Assembly: GCA_029851415.1 (NCBI GenBank) | Contig: CM056742.1 | Location: 189,577,344 to 189,641,343, forward strand | DNA length: 64,000 nt | Origin: Eretmocerus hayati | Lineage: Eukaryota > Arthropoda > Insecta > Hymenoptera > Aphelinidae | Direction: 5' to 3' | Shown: positions 32,523-45,472 of the stretch, one piece after another | How the letters are laid out: every line of letters starts with the position of its first letter | Position numbering within the stretch: position 1 is the stretch's first letter | Position numbers and translations under genes: made by a program | Notes under the pieces: model-generated | Databases searched by the model: none | What the model was told of the DNA's origin: nothing | Seen by the model: only the letters and a program-made list of their open reading frames with translations

Positions 32523-33918
32523 TAAGTTAATAAAAGGTATCCATCAATCGATCAATAAATCAATCAGTCTCTGTACGTCATCTGTAAATGAAAACAAAGT
32601 CAGAGAGATGCTGCATCAACGCATGAGCCATGATGCAGAAAACTAAGCACGCCTCCATGGAGTTTGAAATTGGGCACTCGATGTTAGCCAGGGGCATCTA
32701 GCCCAAGTTGAAAACATCACCTCTCCTTCGATCACTCTGCGTTTCCCGTTATTACTACTCACACCTCACCCAATCCCTATCCACGATTTGTGCAAACTCC
32801 TGGAAACAGGCATCGGTATTGACATCGGTGTGACTGATTGCTTCGCTTCCTCGCTCTGCAGCTTCCTCAAACCTTTCGAACGTTCGAGGCCCTGTAACGT
32901 CCCAGTTGCAGCAGCTGATGCTCTATTATCGATATATTAAAGCATAATTCATGCAGAATTTTCAACGAGCTCAAGGACTCTTGACACTCTTCAACAGTCT
33001 CTCATCTGAAGTACTCTATGAAAGTCACGTGCCAGTCTGGCGTGGAACTCCTATAACGTCAATGATCGATGACCATCAGCAGCATTGTTATATTGCGACG
33101 ATCCGTCATCTGACTGCATCCATGGAATCGTATTCAATTCTTGACTGAAATATGTTCTTTTTGAACACAGCCTTCGGCAGCGAGGTATTTCCGCACACTC
33201 GAGAGAAACCGCCCAGCTTGGAGTAGGTGTATGAGCAAAATTCAGAATCCGGGCAATTGTACGGTCTGAAATTGAGAAAATTCCAGAGATGGTGCACGGT
33301 GCCAATAAAAGCTTTTCAAGACGTTTCGGTACTTATCAACGTACTGCTTGTGGGACTTTTCGGAGCTTCGCATGACTGCATGTAGGCCCGAAAGAGATTT
33401 TTAGTTTCGGATTGAGCGATCAACCGTTGCCTCCTGCTGGCTTTGATGTGTGTATCGATTCCACAGGGGGTGTGCGTTCGTCAACTATGTTCCTGTGGCG
33501 CCCGCCTAATCACGATAATCTCGTTAAGCTGTTGGGAAAGCCCACTGCGCGTTGCTCCCACCACTTCTGCTCTCAGTTATTTATCACTAATTCGATTGGT
33601 TCCTGGTCCTGTCTCATAACGAACTTACCGACAAAGCCAAAACACTGGATTGGGCATGAGTTCAAAGAAGAATTGAGGATTTTCGATTTTCAAACTGAGG
33701 AGAGGCACGTGGTCTCAATCAAATCCATCCAACTGTCTAGTGGTTAGTCCTGTACTCGACATAACCATGATTTTTCATGATCCAATTTTTATGACAAAGT
33801 TTCAAGCGGCGACGGTCGAGAGATTGAACTTGGCAATGCTCAAGAGAGATATCAACCGTAAACGGTTTAGTCTCATTGCTCAGCCTGGTACTCATCATAC
33901 ACTGTACCTTCTTACCTA
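32523..33918. other. Non-coding stretch, nothing assigned
   Basis: A 111-codon plus-strand frame at 33,412-33,747 is unrecognised. Nothing else is supported. Confidence 0.35.
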
Positions 33919-33921
33919 TAA

Positions 33922-34164
33922 GGGTGATGACAGATAACCCGCTACGACACGAATCTCACGACACGACACCGCCCGACACGACACGGAATTCATTCCTGCG
34001 AACCTAATCATGGTTGAATTTCATTCATTTTCATGATCCATAACTGGCACTGTAAAAATGAACCCGACCTATCGATGTTTGGGCATGCAGGAGTGAATTC
34101 CGTGTCGTGTCGGGCGGTGTCGTGTCGTGAGATTCGTGTCGTAGGGGCTTGTCTGTCATCACCC
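33922..34164. mobile_element. PIF/Harbinger-like MITE 1 (243 bp, TAA flank)
   Basis: It starts GGGTGATGACAGATAACCCG and ends with the inverted counterpart ACAGACAAG...CATCACCC, flanked by TAA at 33,919-33,921 and 34,165-34,167. The arms contain repeated GACACGACAC words. A TWA target and GGG-initial TIRs are typical of PIF/Harbinger MITEs. It has no coding capacity. Confidence 0.8.
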
Positions 34165-34167
34165 TAA

Positions 34168-34409
34168 GGGTGATGACAGATGATCCGCTACGACACAAAT
34201 CTCACGGCGCGACACCACCCAACACGATCTGAAATTTATTCGAGCGAATCCAACTATCGATCAAATGGATTCATTTCTACTTCCCCATACTTGGAGTATG
34301 AAAATAAATCAAAACCATCGATGGTCGGGCTCGAGGAATGAATATAGTGGCGTGTCAGGTGGTGTCGTGTCGTGAGATTCGTGTCGTAGCGGGTTGTCTG
34401 TCATCACCC
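34168..34409. mobile_element. PIF/Harbinger-like MITE 2 (242 bp), abutting MITE 1
   Basis: It has the same TIRs and length as the preceding element and shares its TAA (34,165-34,167). The right flank reads TCA (34,410-34,412), one base off TAA. The arms match MITE 1 but the loops differ clearly, so the two are separate copies rather than a very recent duplication. Confidence 0.8.
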
Positions 34410-34499
34410 TCACAACGACTCTTGAGCAGATCGCATGTTCGCATCGAGGTCAGAGAGTCTTGCATCTTGTATTGGGTCCGGAATCCGGTCTGATGGTGA

Positions 34500-34760
34500 G
34501 CGTGCATTGCCGAGCGCCAGTAGTGATATTGAGGTATGTTCAGACGAGCGATACGACACGAAGAGCCTTATGCTAGCCTGGCATTGTAGCTGTCCTTCAG
34601 TATCGTCTACTTCCTCCCATATGTGGGCACATTCCCCTCTTGGCCACCCGTACCAAGCTTGCAGCGCGTTTGCCACAATAATACAGTTCATACACGATCT
34701 TGATAATGTCACTCAAATGGCGATCGTTCGCTCAAAGCCTTGGGCAGTCATCAAAGTTCT
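34500..34760. repeat. Diverged duplicate of 22,370-22,610
   Basis: This is the partner of the repeat described at 22.4 kb, in the same orientation and diverged by roughly 30% by eye. Confidence 0.5.
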
Positions 34761-36697
34761 CTCTGTTCCTGGTACTTACAATATTGTTGTCTCTCATCCG
34801 TGGGTATCCAACCCTATCCGATGGAGATTATCTCAACTACCTACGATCAATTTGAACCCTCATTCTCTAACATAACCTTTGCTTGCCGTTTCATCACAAA
34901 ACATTCCAAAAATTTTTACACCATCTTCAGTCATTCGAGTTCTTCATTTACTTTGGTCAGCATCAGTGGAAATTGGATTTCGTCAGCTGATGGAATGATG
35001 GATGACTAAAAAAAGACCGAAATGGCGATATGTACATCAACTTGAATTTCTATCATATAATATCATGGAAATGCTCGTGTATGGCTTAATTTCGGATTTA
35101 CTGCAAATCTAGAGAGTGTCTTGTTTATTTCGACACCTCGAGTATTATTCCTCCGCGAAAGGAATCATCTGCGCATTTTTCAGTTGAATCATGATTCACG
35201 GGAGTTATCACATCAGTCTCACAGGCAAATGAGATTCTCGGTGATAAAAGCAAGTTATGTGGGACATACGCTGCATCATTGAAGTGGCATATAAAAGAAA
35301 CTCACATATCAGAGTGTAGTCATTGCGAGACCCCTTCAGGCGATGAAGAGAACATTGCAGGATCAATATGCGATTATCTCACAGTTGATTCAATCAATGG
35401 AAAATTTTGAAAAATTTTTATGAGGATGTCGTCTACCAGAATATCAAAGTTGTACACGGGGTGTGTACGCCTTCTGGATCACAAATGAAGCCGGAGGAGT
35501 CAAGAAAAACGTGTTGTGGTGAAGTTTGATAAAAGTAGAGAACACCCAGATAAACAACAAAATGCCGCAAAATTGGGGTCCTCCGTGAAAAATCGTGTGC
35601 CTGCCGCGGTGAATATCCTGTAGCTGTTACTCTCAATCAAATTCTCAGACGTATTTGGCGAACGAAATGGATCCAACGATGTTTTGAGCTTTCACCATAG
35701 TGAGCATCTGATCCGTGCGGACGCATCGTTTTTACAACGCGAGGAATCTCGGATTTTGCAGAGTACCCAGAGCCGAAAAGTTGAGGAAATGAGACGGATG
35801 TCAAAGAAGTTTTGTTTACAAAGTGCAGCCACATCAGCCAGACTAGGCAACGTATCTGTCACTTCGAAAAGTTGGTTCACGCTCCGTCAAGCAGGGAAAA
35901 AATAGCACCAAAGAACGGAAAGTTTGTTCGGGGTTGATGCAGCGGCCACCAGATAAATTTCAGGAAAGCCGGGAAGAGCAAGATAGTATCACGATGATCG
36001 ACGACAACCTCGCATACTATACCGCAATCTTCCTTTCCGTCTTCAACGAAATGTCGACCGCTCTAATGCGATTCCTGAGCCAACCAACAAAACGCAGTCA
36101 TACGCGAGCTCTGCGTTATTACTTCTCAGACGACGCTAGTACACCGCGGTGGAATGTCATCTCCTTGTCATCCATGATCCCTCAATCAGCCAGCTTGATG
36201 CCGAGAAATATCTTTTCCGACTGATCATTGCATTCCACGATATTTGGAATCTCATCTGGGGAAATAGGCGGGGGTGGCGATTTTACGCGTACTTGTCGCT
36301 CGTTGAGAATCCATTAGTGTCCATCTATTCTGCTGTCCACTCTACCTCCGCAACTTCGTTTTGTTTATGCAACGATTTGTGACTGTTCCAAACGTAGTGG
36401 ATATCTCAATATGAAACTAACCTTTCACACGGTATCTGAGCTGAACTGAGTCAGAGATTTCAATCACACAATTCTTGGTGACGGTCATAAGTTTATTCAA
36501 GAATCAAAGATTGACCTCGTACATCGCCCCGTGATACATACTCAGTGGATGCTCGATAATATTTATTGGGAATCTCTCGCTCTGCGGAATGACCACAACA
36601 GTGTTACTTAAACTCCAGATGATACAGCTCTTGCTAAATTGTAGGGATTATTCAAAAAGACTCGAAATGAGCTAAGATGTCGGCTGGCGTTACTTGG
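34761..36697. other. Non-coding stretch, nothing assigned
   Basis: Only short ORFs without domains occur. A weak complementarity between parts of 35,640-35,900 was not pursued. Confidence 0.35.
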
Positions 36698-36698
36698 T

Positions 36699-37191
36699 AC
36701 CCGGAAAAAATAGTTTGTTGGACTCACAAACGTCTGTTTGTGAAATTTGTATTTGTTGGGTTGACAAACTTGTTCGTAAGATTCAAGAACTATTAATTTG
36801 TAAACAGAAGAATGTGTATGTTTCCCACCACCCAAGTGCAGATTTGTGCTGGTACCAGCACCCGCGGCAGTTATCGATGGGCCTGGCTCAGAATCTGACA
36901 ATTTCCAATAGTTCCCATTGCACAGTACCTCATTGAGTTAATATTCACGAATGTGTAAACATCGGTCAAGAGTCCGTATCCGCGCGAGATACGTTCCGGG
37001 AGAACTGACCGCAAGTGCAAGAACCTGAAAAAGAATTTTTGAGTGTGTGGAATCCAATTTTTACGAACAGAAGTTCGTTCTGGCAACCAACTTTACAAAC
37101 TTAGTTTGTAATTCTAACAAATACAAATCTTACAAACAAGTGTTTGTTTTGCCAGATTATATTCGTTGGTTCAACAAACTATTTTTCCCGT
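36699..37191. mobile_element. Inverted-repeat element, about 490 bp
   Basis: The ends GGAAAAAATAGTTTGTTG and CAACAAACTATTTTTCCC are inverted. Subterminal blocks rich in ACAAAC/GTTTGT (for example AAATTTGTATTTGTTGGG at 36,740 and its counterpart near 37,110) also pair, giving imperfect arms of about 110 bp. No TSD was fixed. Confidence 0.6.
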
Positions 37192-37253
37192 GTAGTTATC
37201 GGAAGATCACAGAATATCCGAATTCTCTAGATGCAGTGAACTTCAATGAGTAG

Positions 37254-38006
37254 GGTAAGTGTGTCTCATTTAGCCCCGCTACTTTTGTTTTGCTCGCCAT
37301 TCTAAGTCATCTCGATATTTTTCAACGTACCGCAACTCATTTTGAATTTTATTTCAAGACCTTTGAAATCAGCTGAAATACGTTTGATTCTGACGACTTG
37401 GAACCGAGCTATCTTGATTTTTGCAAGAGAAAATTTTTTGCAAGTTTCTGACAGAGTGTTCCTGATTTACCCCGACGTGGAGAAAGAGGCCTATTTCCAT
37501 CAGATTATATGGATTTTCCGTAAAATTGGGATATCTCGGCTACCACACTCCCAAATGAGACATACGTTAGCTTACTTTGTAGCTTCTTTTACCCCCTTCG
37601 AAACTTTTTCTGTTGAATCGATGGGTTATGATGGAGTGAGGGACGAGTTTAAAAGAAGACTGTGGGCAAATTAGGAACAGTTTACTCATTTCAGTAATAT
37701 GCGAAAAGCTAACACTAATGTTTGAAACTGAATTATGCAGTTGAGACAAAACAAAGAAAATGAGCTAAGGGACGTTAAGATTGATTTCGCCAATTTCTTT
37801 TCTGCAACTTTGAGTGACTCATCAAAAAAAAGTCAAAAGTCCCGAAACCCACTTTTTCCGTTTTGAGAAATGCGCGGTTCATTAAGGATCGGTCCAAAAC
37901 CTTTATTTTTGCATATTCTAACGTAACAAACACGAAAAAATGCGCGGTAAGGTCTGCGTGTGCGTACATTTGAGACTTGAGTGGGGGCAAATTAGGCACA
38001 CTTACC
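37254..38006. mobile_element. GGTAAGTGT-family TIR element, copy 1 (753 bp)
   Basis: The left end GGTAAGTGTGTCTCATTTAG and the right end TTAGGCACACTTACC are inverted, each followed internally by a CCCC/GGGG run. It is a diverged relative of the elements at 38,116 and 49,381. A 110-codon frame inside (37,342-37,674) has no recognised domain. The flanking TA is not preserved. Confidence 0.65.
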
Positions 38007-38115
38007 TCATAGCTCTATGATTTCGTTCAGCTTAGACGAGCGAGTTAAGGTTGGAAATTCTATGTTGGTCCAAGCCTCAAATAAGGTGTCATCGGTGTTC
38101 TGTGGTAACGGGATA

Positions 38116-38948
38116 AGGTAACTGTACCCAACTTGCCTCTGTACCTAACTTGCCCCCATATGCCGATCTCAGGAATGGGCACTCGTTGACCTTCCCGCGC
38201 ATTTTTTTACATTTTTTATCTTAAAATGAGAAAAAGTAAGTAGATTGCATCGACCCCGAATCATTCCTGCGTTCTCCAGAAAATTTAAAGTGATTTTTCT
38301 ATTTTCGGTTATGCACAGCTAAGAAATCGCCGAGGAAATCGCGTTCACTAAAACAGATGCAAATTTATTTCTATTCAACCAATCTTAACGTATCTTAGCG
38401 CATTCGATTCCTTGTCTCAAGACCTTCAGAATTCGCCTTTCAAAGTTGCGAAACTCTGATTTAGAGCGATTTTATGTACAAAACACGGAGATGATCTGAG
38501 AAACAAGAAGGCCGACATAGGAGTGTACCCAACATGCCCCCATATCGTTATCTCGGGAAGGCGTGCCACGCGGCTTTTTTTACCACTCAGAACGTGTTTA
38601 CCGCATCAAAATAGGTCGGAAACAGTGTTTTGGGCCAGCTAAAAGCTACAAATGTCGCTGCACGGTGATCAAAACGGATCAAAGCGATTCTATCCACTTC
38701 ATCGCCGATTTACATTGCTTTAAATGATGGGGGTAAGTTGGGTACACACTTTTGTAAACTCTCAAAAATCACCTTTTGGGAGAATTCAAACAGCTCGGCT
38801 CCAGTTCATTCAAATTAGACGTATCTTAGCTCATTTCGAAGGTCTTGAGACAAGCTTCAAAATGAGATAAAGTACTTTGGAAAATATTGAAAAGGGCTAA
38901 AGTTATTAAGAAAATGGCTTGAAGGGGGCAAGTTGAGTACACTGACCT
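38116..38948. mobile_element. GTACCCAAC-family TIR element, copy 2 (833 bp, TA target)
   Basis: Flanked by TA (38,114-38,115 and 38,949-38,950), it starts AGGTAACTGTACCCAACTTG and ends CAAGTTGAGTACACTGACCT. The motif GTACCCAACWTGCCCCC recurs at 38,123, 38,141 and 38,527 in forward orientation and near 38,729 and 38,925 in reverse. The same layout is seen in the copy at 49,381-50,778. There is no transposase. Confidence 0.8.
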
Positions 38949-38950
38949 TA

Positions 38951-41564
38951 TATAACTAGGATAACTAACAAAGTAACGATGTTTTCTCTATTGAGGATGT
39001 GTCATGGACCGAAATACTCAAAGTTTTTGGCTGATCACTTCGGAATTTGATGGATATCAGCTATAAAGCTCAATCAGATGACTGATGAGATTCTGATAAA
39101 TTTTGATAATTCGAATCTATTGAGCTCAATCTGGAATGACGTAGGGTGTAGACATGTCAGACCGAGTGATCACATAGTCAAGTTTAGTGGGACCAATGTT
39201 GATGGAGGGATCAGATCTAACAAGCATAATTTAATTACAAACTGAGACAACAATATCGCTGGCATTGCCAACCGGTCTTACATCACAGACTCAGTGAAAC
39301 ATAGTTGCAGGAGGGTAAGTGGATTAATTGAATATTGGTGAATGAAGGGAGTGAGCTCACCACTGGTAGGGGGAACTTGGTCGTCTACCCTCGCAAATTA
39401 CTCTGTCATCACTCCATTCGATAAGGCTTATTGGAGATAAAATTCTCTTGATGTGCCTAAATTTTTGAAGAATTCCCTGTATCTGCGTTTCGAACATTCT
39501 ACTCCCATTGATCTCAATGCGATAATATTCATCATTTCTTTCGAGAAGATGAGCAAATTGATTACGGATATCGAGTGCAAAAATCACTGGTGAGAGATGT
39601 TGGTCTTGTGACCAAGCAAACTGTCAAGTCGCCAACCATGCAACATTGGCCAAGCTACTATACTTTGTACTCTCAATTTCTTCAAACTTGTCAAAATTGA
39701 CTCTATGGAAAGAATTTTCCGGAAAATGTTGAATAATACTTCAATGAATCCAGAATCCTTGCCAGAATCAGATTCTCTCTATGCATTCGTTGGTGAGCTA
39801 CAGCCGCGAGTCTTCATTATGTAGAGATTTTCCCATGTTCTGCTCAAAATAGAGTCTAGGCACGTCAGAAAATAGTGGTCTGACTCGTTACTCGACCAGC
39901 AGAATTTCATAAAAGAGTGAATTGTGCGTCTCATTTGAGATCTAGAATTCGGCCGTCAAGTCTCTCGTCTCTGTGCAAACTTCCTCCTCAGTGTTAACCT
40001 TTTCGCCGGTAGTAAGTTCATCGAATGCACTTTAGAACAGTCGAAGAGTCTCTCCTTCCCTCCGTACAAGTAGAATTGTCAGCAGTGACAGATTTTAGAT
40101 GAATCAGAGTTCGCTAGTGAATGCCCGATAGCCAAAAGTCGTGAAATTGAGCCTCATTTCTACCTAGCACAAAAAGCACAGTTGGGTTTTTAGCGTAGCA
40201 AAATTACTGTTGTATTCTATCATCTGATCTTAGACTGTCATTGATGAAACCGTAATATGTTGCGGCGTTGGGAGTTAACACGAGTAAGAAAATGAGCTTC
40301 AATCTGAAAAAAGCTTTGCGTGGCTGGGCTATAACTATATCCAATAGGGTGCGCCTCGTTGATGGTAGATCTGAGGATTAGTTGCGGCTCTTCAGCGTAG
40401 ACAGAGCACCAGACCAATGAGCGCTACAGCCCGGCCCGCTCGTCGAGATGGCTTATGAACTTTTAAATGCTCGTACCAAACAAACAAGAAAAGCTTCAAA
40501 TCCTCTTCTGAGCACTGGTTGTAGCTATTGCTTGCGAGTTTCAGCCAACTTTTTGCGAACGATTAAAAAGTTCCTGGATCAGAGTTACAATCGAGTGGCT
40601 CCGAAAGCTCTCAAACACACTCATCCAACAATCATTCTTTATTCTCTTATTGGAGTTTCTTCATGAGCATGCGCATCATTTGAGGGACTCTCAAGAATAT
40701 TTTTTTCCGAGATGATGAAAGTTTCATTGGGATCCAAAGAAATCTGGCTCGGTTCAAAGGTTTGCTCGCGGATTTCCAGCAACTCCTCCGACTTTCAAAG
40801 GACTAGAACCGGTTGTAACAGGTTCTATTCTGGCGAAAAAGCAAGAGACTAATGGTGCATTTCTGTATGGAATCTTCTTTGAGTTTCCACTCATCGTTTC
40901 CGTTGAAAAAAAATGTAACATTTCATTGCATGAATCGAGCGCTTCAAGTGGAGTGTCAGTTTTTGATCCTCAATTGAAGCGTTGAGTAATAAACAATGAT
41001 AGAATGGGATGCAGAATACGAGTCAAAACTCAATTTTCATTCCTCAAACACTATTTATGATAAAGTCCCCCCCCCCCCGACGGATGGCAAAGAGTTATTC
41101 GGAGATGCGTGGCACATCGGCATGCACTCCGATCTTCTTGGAGATGATTCCAGTGGTTTTATATGCAACAATGCAACAAGGCCTCGATAGCAAAGCGGTG
41201 GCTAACTAGACCAGATTTCAAGTACTATCTCATACTATTTCATCCCAATCATTCGTCAACGATTAGCTCTCAATCAACGCTAAGAATGATTTCAAGTTCG
41301 GCGAATTCAAATATTGTACTCCGGAAGCCTCTGCAAACGAGCAAAATTGTTGACTTGGACAACGTTTCAAATGAAGTCTCAAGCACATACGACTCATCTT
41401 CGAGTGTCAACTAATTACGCGGAAAAGTAGCATATAAATGTTTAATGTGAGCTTAGAACCATGAAACAATTACGTCATTGATTTCCACGGAAGTAGGGTG
41501 GAACGCGAGAGCATCTTTCCACCATCAAATAAATATATCCCATGGTCCTCATCCCTGACACAGC
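38951..41564. other. Non-coding stretch, nothing assigned
   Basis: No gene is supported. A C run occurs near 41,067. The 60-72 codon ORFs here are of chance length. Confidence 0.4.
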
Positions 41565-42345
41565 GTTTTCAGTATATCAGTGGTTCCGTCGAAAGTGGGA
41601 TTTTCCGTTTTCCGAGTCCTTCGAAGGTACCGAGGGCTGGGATGTGCATCGTAACAATTTTCTGGGGTATATCTTATTGGTTCGTAACTACGCTGATAGT
41701 TTTTGAGATGATTCTAACGTCCCTGCATTTTGTAGTGCTTGATAAAGGCTCGAAATGTCCTTTTCGTCCCGTGTAGGCAGCCCGCCTTCAACTCTTGCAT
41801 CCACAGCAACGCATGGAGCCGAGAACCTCTATATGTAGTTATGCACTTTAATTTTTCATGCTTCATATCACATAGTCTACCACTTTGCGAGCCAAAATTA
41901 CATGCTCAGTTCGCGCACGGCTATCCGACATTTTGAAGACGGGTTTGCACCGAAACTGCTTGCTCAGCACTATTTAGCTCGGCCAAGTTCCCGATCGTCT
42001 ATTGAGCCTTCCTTACCAATAAGATTGTCATCTAAGAACCCAAATACACCTGATCCATTCTCGGTACTTGTCGAAAATTCGAATCCTCATCCAAGCGCAC
42101 CACATGAACAAGTTTTCAGAAGGGCGCACAACATTTTTTGTCCTTTTCACCCCATGCTGTGCTCCTCTCTGGCGTCATATATCGCTTTGTAAAACACAAT
42201 TCCTAGTTGTATTTGATCGCATTAAACAAATCTATGCGAAAAGGAGTCCACGACTAGTTCCCGAGTCGTGGGAATATTTTTTGAGTCGAAATGTCCATTC
42301 CATTCCCGTCCGTCTCGTTCCCCTCCGCAGACTCTTAAACTTGGC
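41565..42345. repeat. Segmental duplicate, copy 2 (empty site for the foldback)
   Basis: This pairs with 23,540-25,320 but lacks the 1,003-bp foldback: GTGTAGGCAGCCCGCC reads through at about 41,770. The tract 41,878-42,295 is almost identical to 24,862-25,285, while both sides are much more diverged. Confidence 0.85.
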
Positions 42346-42625
42346 ATATCTTCGTCTGGATTTACTTTTGAGATACATAGCTCTTGGTACTCCCTTTTTG
42401 TGCCTAAACAAGTTGTGAATCAAGTGCTATGGGCCACCGTAACTTGTCTGGGACTGAAATAAATTTTTCACCCAAATCACTCCGCATGACGATTTTGGAC
42501 CCAAAAAATCCCACTTTTGGCGGAATTACCCATACAATATATATGGCTCAATTACAAAGTTCTCCATTGGATCATTTGATGTTGATGGAAGGGAATGAAA
42601 ATTTAAGAATCAATTCATCTATTGA
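42345..42625. repeat. Duplicate block shared with 27,450-27,690
   Basis: This is the partner of the block at 27.45 kb. It follows the 41.5-kb duplicate directly and contains about 25 extra bases (ACAATATATATGGCTC) relative to the other copy. Confidence 0.85.
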
Positions 42626-43208
42626 TTGCCATTTGCTCGCTCCGTTCAAGAACAGATCGTGACGTGAGATAATTTTGGAGGATTACTTGAATGTATTTTA
42701 TTTGCTGTGTTCATGCTTCAACTCCCTCATACACAAATGAGCATGAGATCTTACAGAGTTATCTGAACCTGAGCTCACAGCTTCCATTGAATCCTCTGTC
42801 AAAGCACACGATAATGAGAAAAAACTATCCAGGGAGCTTAAAACTTGCAAAAAGTCTCTGTGCGATCCCATTTCGTAGGTTTTCATATAGCGAGAAGAGG
42901 TAGGCCTTGGATTCAGGAGGGTGTCTCCAAGCTGGCACCCTTTATGCGCACTTTGAAAAGAGATAATCTCTCCATTCTTCCTTACGAGAGCCGACAATCA
43001 AAATTCAGCTGGTGCTTGAGCTTTGGGCGACGGATGTGTTCGTCTTGAATTGTGAAGACAATGAATACTCGGGGACTTTTTGTGCTTGTATCTTCCATTC
43101 AGCTCGATTTAAAATTTTTCAAGTTCTTCTTATACATATTTGTTACGGTGTGAGTCAACATTTTGATGAGATGTTATACTCATATCTAACGAAAGTGTTT
43201 CGTTCACG
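42626..43208. other. Non-coding stretch, nothing assigned
   Basis: No gene or repeat was recognised. Confidence 0.4.
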
Positions 43209-43320
43209 AGGAGAGGACAGTCAGGGACTGCGGGTCACGGATTTGAATGAAACTCTGGGAATGGTCTCCTTTCAGCACCGAAAGATGATACCCAAAGCCC
43301 CAGAGTCCAACGCTTAGTGG
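43209..43320 (+). repeat. Single arm of the 32.2-kb foldback family
   Basis: GTCACGGATTTGAATGAAAC, CTGGGAATGGTCTCCTTT and GATACCCAAAGCC match the left arm of the 32.2-kb element and, inverted, the sequence at 45,360-45,472. It may be one terminus of a 2.26-kb element or a solitary arm. Confidence 0.65.
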
Positions 43321-45359
43321 TTCTTGAACTGAAGTTCATAGATCCACTCATATTTAACAGTTCTACATCATTCAGGAGTCTATTACTTGGTATAGAAAGG
43401 TACTGGGAGACGCTTCTTCGTGACAAAATCGCAATTTTCGACCGAACAGGGTCATAATTCTCTCACGCCTTAGCTCGCCACAGGCGGGGCGGTTCACCGA
43501 TCGGTCTGAAAATTGGATAAGTGAAGGATTATAATATATAAAAACATATAATTTTCGCCCGAGGTTGTGCCTATCAATGCGTCGGAGTGGCGATGATTCG
43601 TTGGAGCGAACTCCGATTTTACTTTTTTCCCTGTATCGCTCTTCTAATGGATGCAGCAATCGGGGCGGTGAATATTTCGTATCTGTAGAAACGACATCTT
43701 ATTCTACATCCAAAAACCTACAAATTTAGCCCAAGAACGATAGTGTGCTCGATTCCGCACGACGATGTGGCTCAAAATGAGGAAAGTTATTTTTGCGTAA
43801 ATGGGGCCAAAAAATCGTTTTTCGTGTAGCACACGAAAATTTCGATACCGTTGGGATTGAAACCACGTGTGAACTGATATTTGTACCTCAAGAAACGACA
43901 ATGAGAATCGCCCCTACTACAGCTTCATCTCGGTCGTGATGCGAGGCTTGTGAGGATTGACAAATGACGGAAATGAGAGTTTTGGCGGCTGAGCCACATC
44001 TTCAATATGTACCACAGACCTTCAGAAGACACTACAAACTATCAAACTTATCTCCTTTCCTCTATCCCAAGACCGAGGATGACATCTATTTACATACACA
44101 TGAGCCAATTAGAATTACGGAAATATGAGGCTCCCATGCAAATACATGGGAAAATCTTCTGTTCCCTCACGAATCCACGGCGGAACTCCAAAGTGATTTA
44201 CGCAAGTATTTCATCATTGTTTGAGCATTACTTGGACCAAACAAAAGTTCATGGAGGGTGTGCTGCTATTCTGGAAATTCTCTAAATTTCAAAGTCGAAA
44301 TCACATAGTTCCTGAGATTTGCCCATATGAGGATATCTCTGAAACTCTTGACTTTTGCTGCCACAGCTCAGCCAAACTGGTTGTAGGACGTTTCTTCAGG
44401 TCTAACCCGTCAAATTGTCTTCGTTCGAATGTCCTGGAAGTGGTCAACAAGTTGGAGCTTGAATGGTGGATGTAAGGAAATACTAGAGTCAATCATGTGC
44501 GAGAAAATACCTGAAAAACGAGGAATTTACATGTCACAGCGTCAGACTCTTGAAATTTGGCAGGCTCTCGTGAGTGGAGCGTTTCTGATCAAATTCTGTA
44601 ACTTCTCAGACTGATTTCCAATGGTCCAAAGTTGTGATTTTTATAGAGGATTAGAGTGTGCCTCACTGTGCTCAGCCGTGACACGTAGAGATGTGAATGT
44701 CACAGATTTTTGGGAAAAAATTCTTGACTCGCCTTAGACGTTACAGCTTGTGGAGCGTGATCCAGAGGCACTGTGGAGGATACTTATCGTATCCTCCACG
44801 AAAATACGAAGAAATTGAGCTATCGTAGACCTATGTGCCTTGACGGAGAAGCCAGGGAACCGGATGAAGCGAAAAAGAGAATGACCGTACAACATGCCTA
44901 ATCGAATAGCTTTTTGGAAGGCACGCGCGCGGTAGGGGGGGGGGCACAGACCATTAAACACTGTGAACATGTTACAAATACCCTCAAAATATCATACCAA
45001 TCTCCACCCACCGAGACTTTGGACGCTCTACTACTACCATTCGTTTGAACGAGGGCTGTGCAGCCGCAATCATGTGAAAAATGCCTCAAGAAATGATGAA
45101 ACCATTGGTGAAGTATTTAGTATATTCCAATTTTGACTTTTGTCGCTACATTCTAACACTCGATTGCATATAATCCTCATACTTGAACCATTGTGCTTGC
45201 TCAATAACAGGCTCTAGCCGCATATCTCAATTTTCACCGCTGTGACACTTTTTGAGCCCGAAAATTAAAAGTTTCAGAGATATCCTTATATAGGCCCATG
45301 TTGAAGAAATGAGGTATATAGATATACCCGCAATGCATAGGTTCTAGGCTGTAGCTCGG
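43321..45359. other. Stretch between two inverted repeat arms
   Basis: No supported gene. A perfect 11-bp stem with a 5-nt loop (GTGGAGGATAC-TTATC-GTATCCTCCAC) lies at 44,773-44,799, and a G run sits near 44,935. If the arms at 43.2 and 45.4 kb belong to one element, this would be its interior. Confidence 0.35.
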
Positions 45360-45472
45360 AAACGCTTGAGCGTTAGACTCTGCGGCTATGGGTATCATCT
45401 TTTGGTGCTAAAAGGAGACTGCCTCCAGAGTTCCATCCAAATCCGTGACCCGCACTCCCTGGCCTCTCCTTC
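45360..45472 (-). repeat. Inverted arm partner of 43,209-43,320
   Basis: The reverse complement reads GGAGAGGCCAGGGAGTGCGG, then GTCACGGATTTGGATGGAAC, and continues in parallel with 43,209-43,320. Upstream, TATAGGCCCATGTTGAAGAA near 45,290 matches the loop of the 32.2-kb element in reverse. Confidence 0.7.

Noticed and set aside
33922..34409. Repeated GACACGACAC words resembling a direct-repeat array
   Set aside because: The words lie in the inverted arms of two MITEs, with no regular spacers. This is not CRISPR or a satellite.
41183..41235. tRNA-like A box (GATAGCAAAGCGGTGGCTAA)
   Set aside because: No acceptable B box or terminator follows at tRNA spacing.
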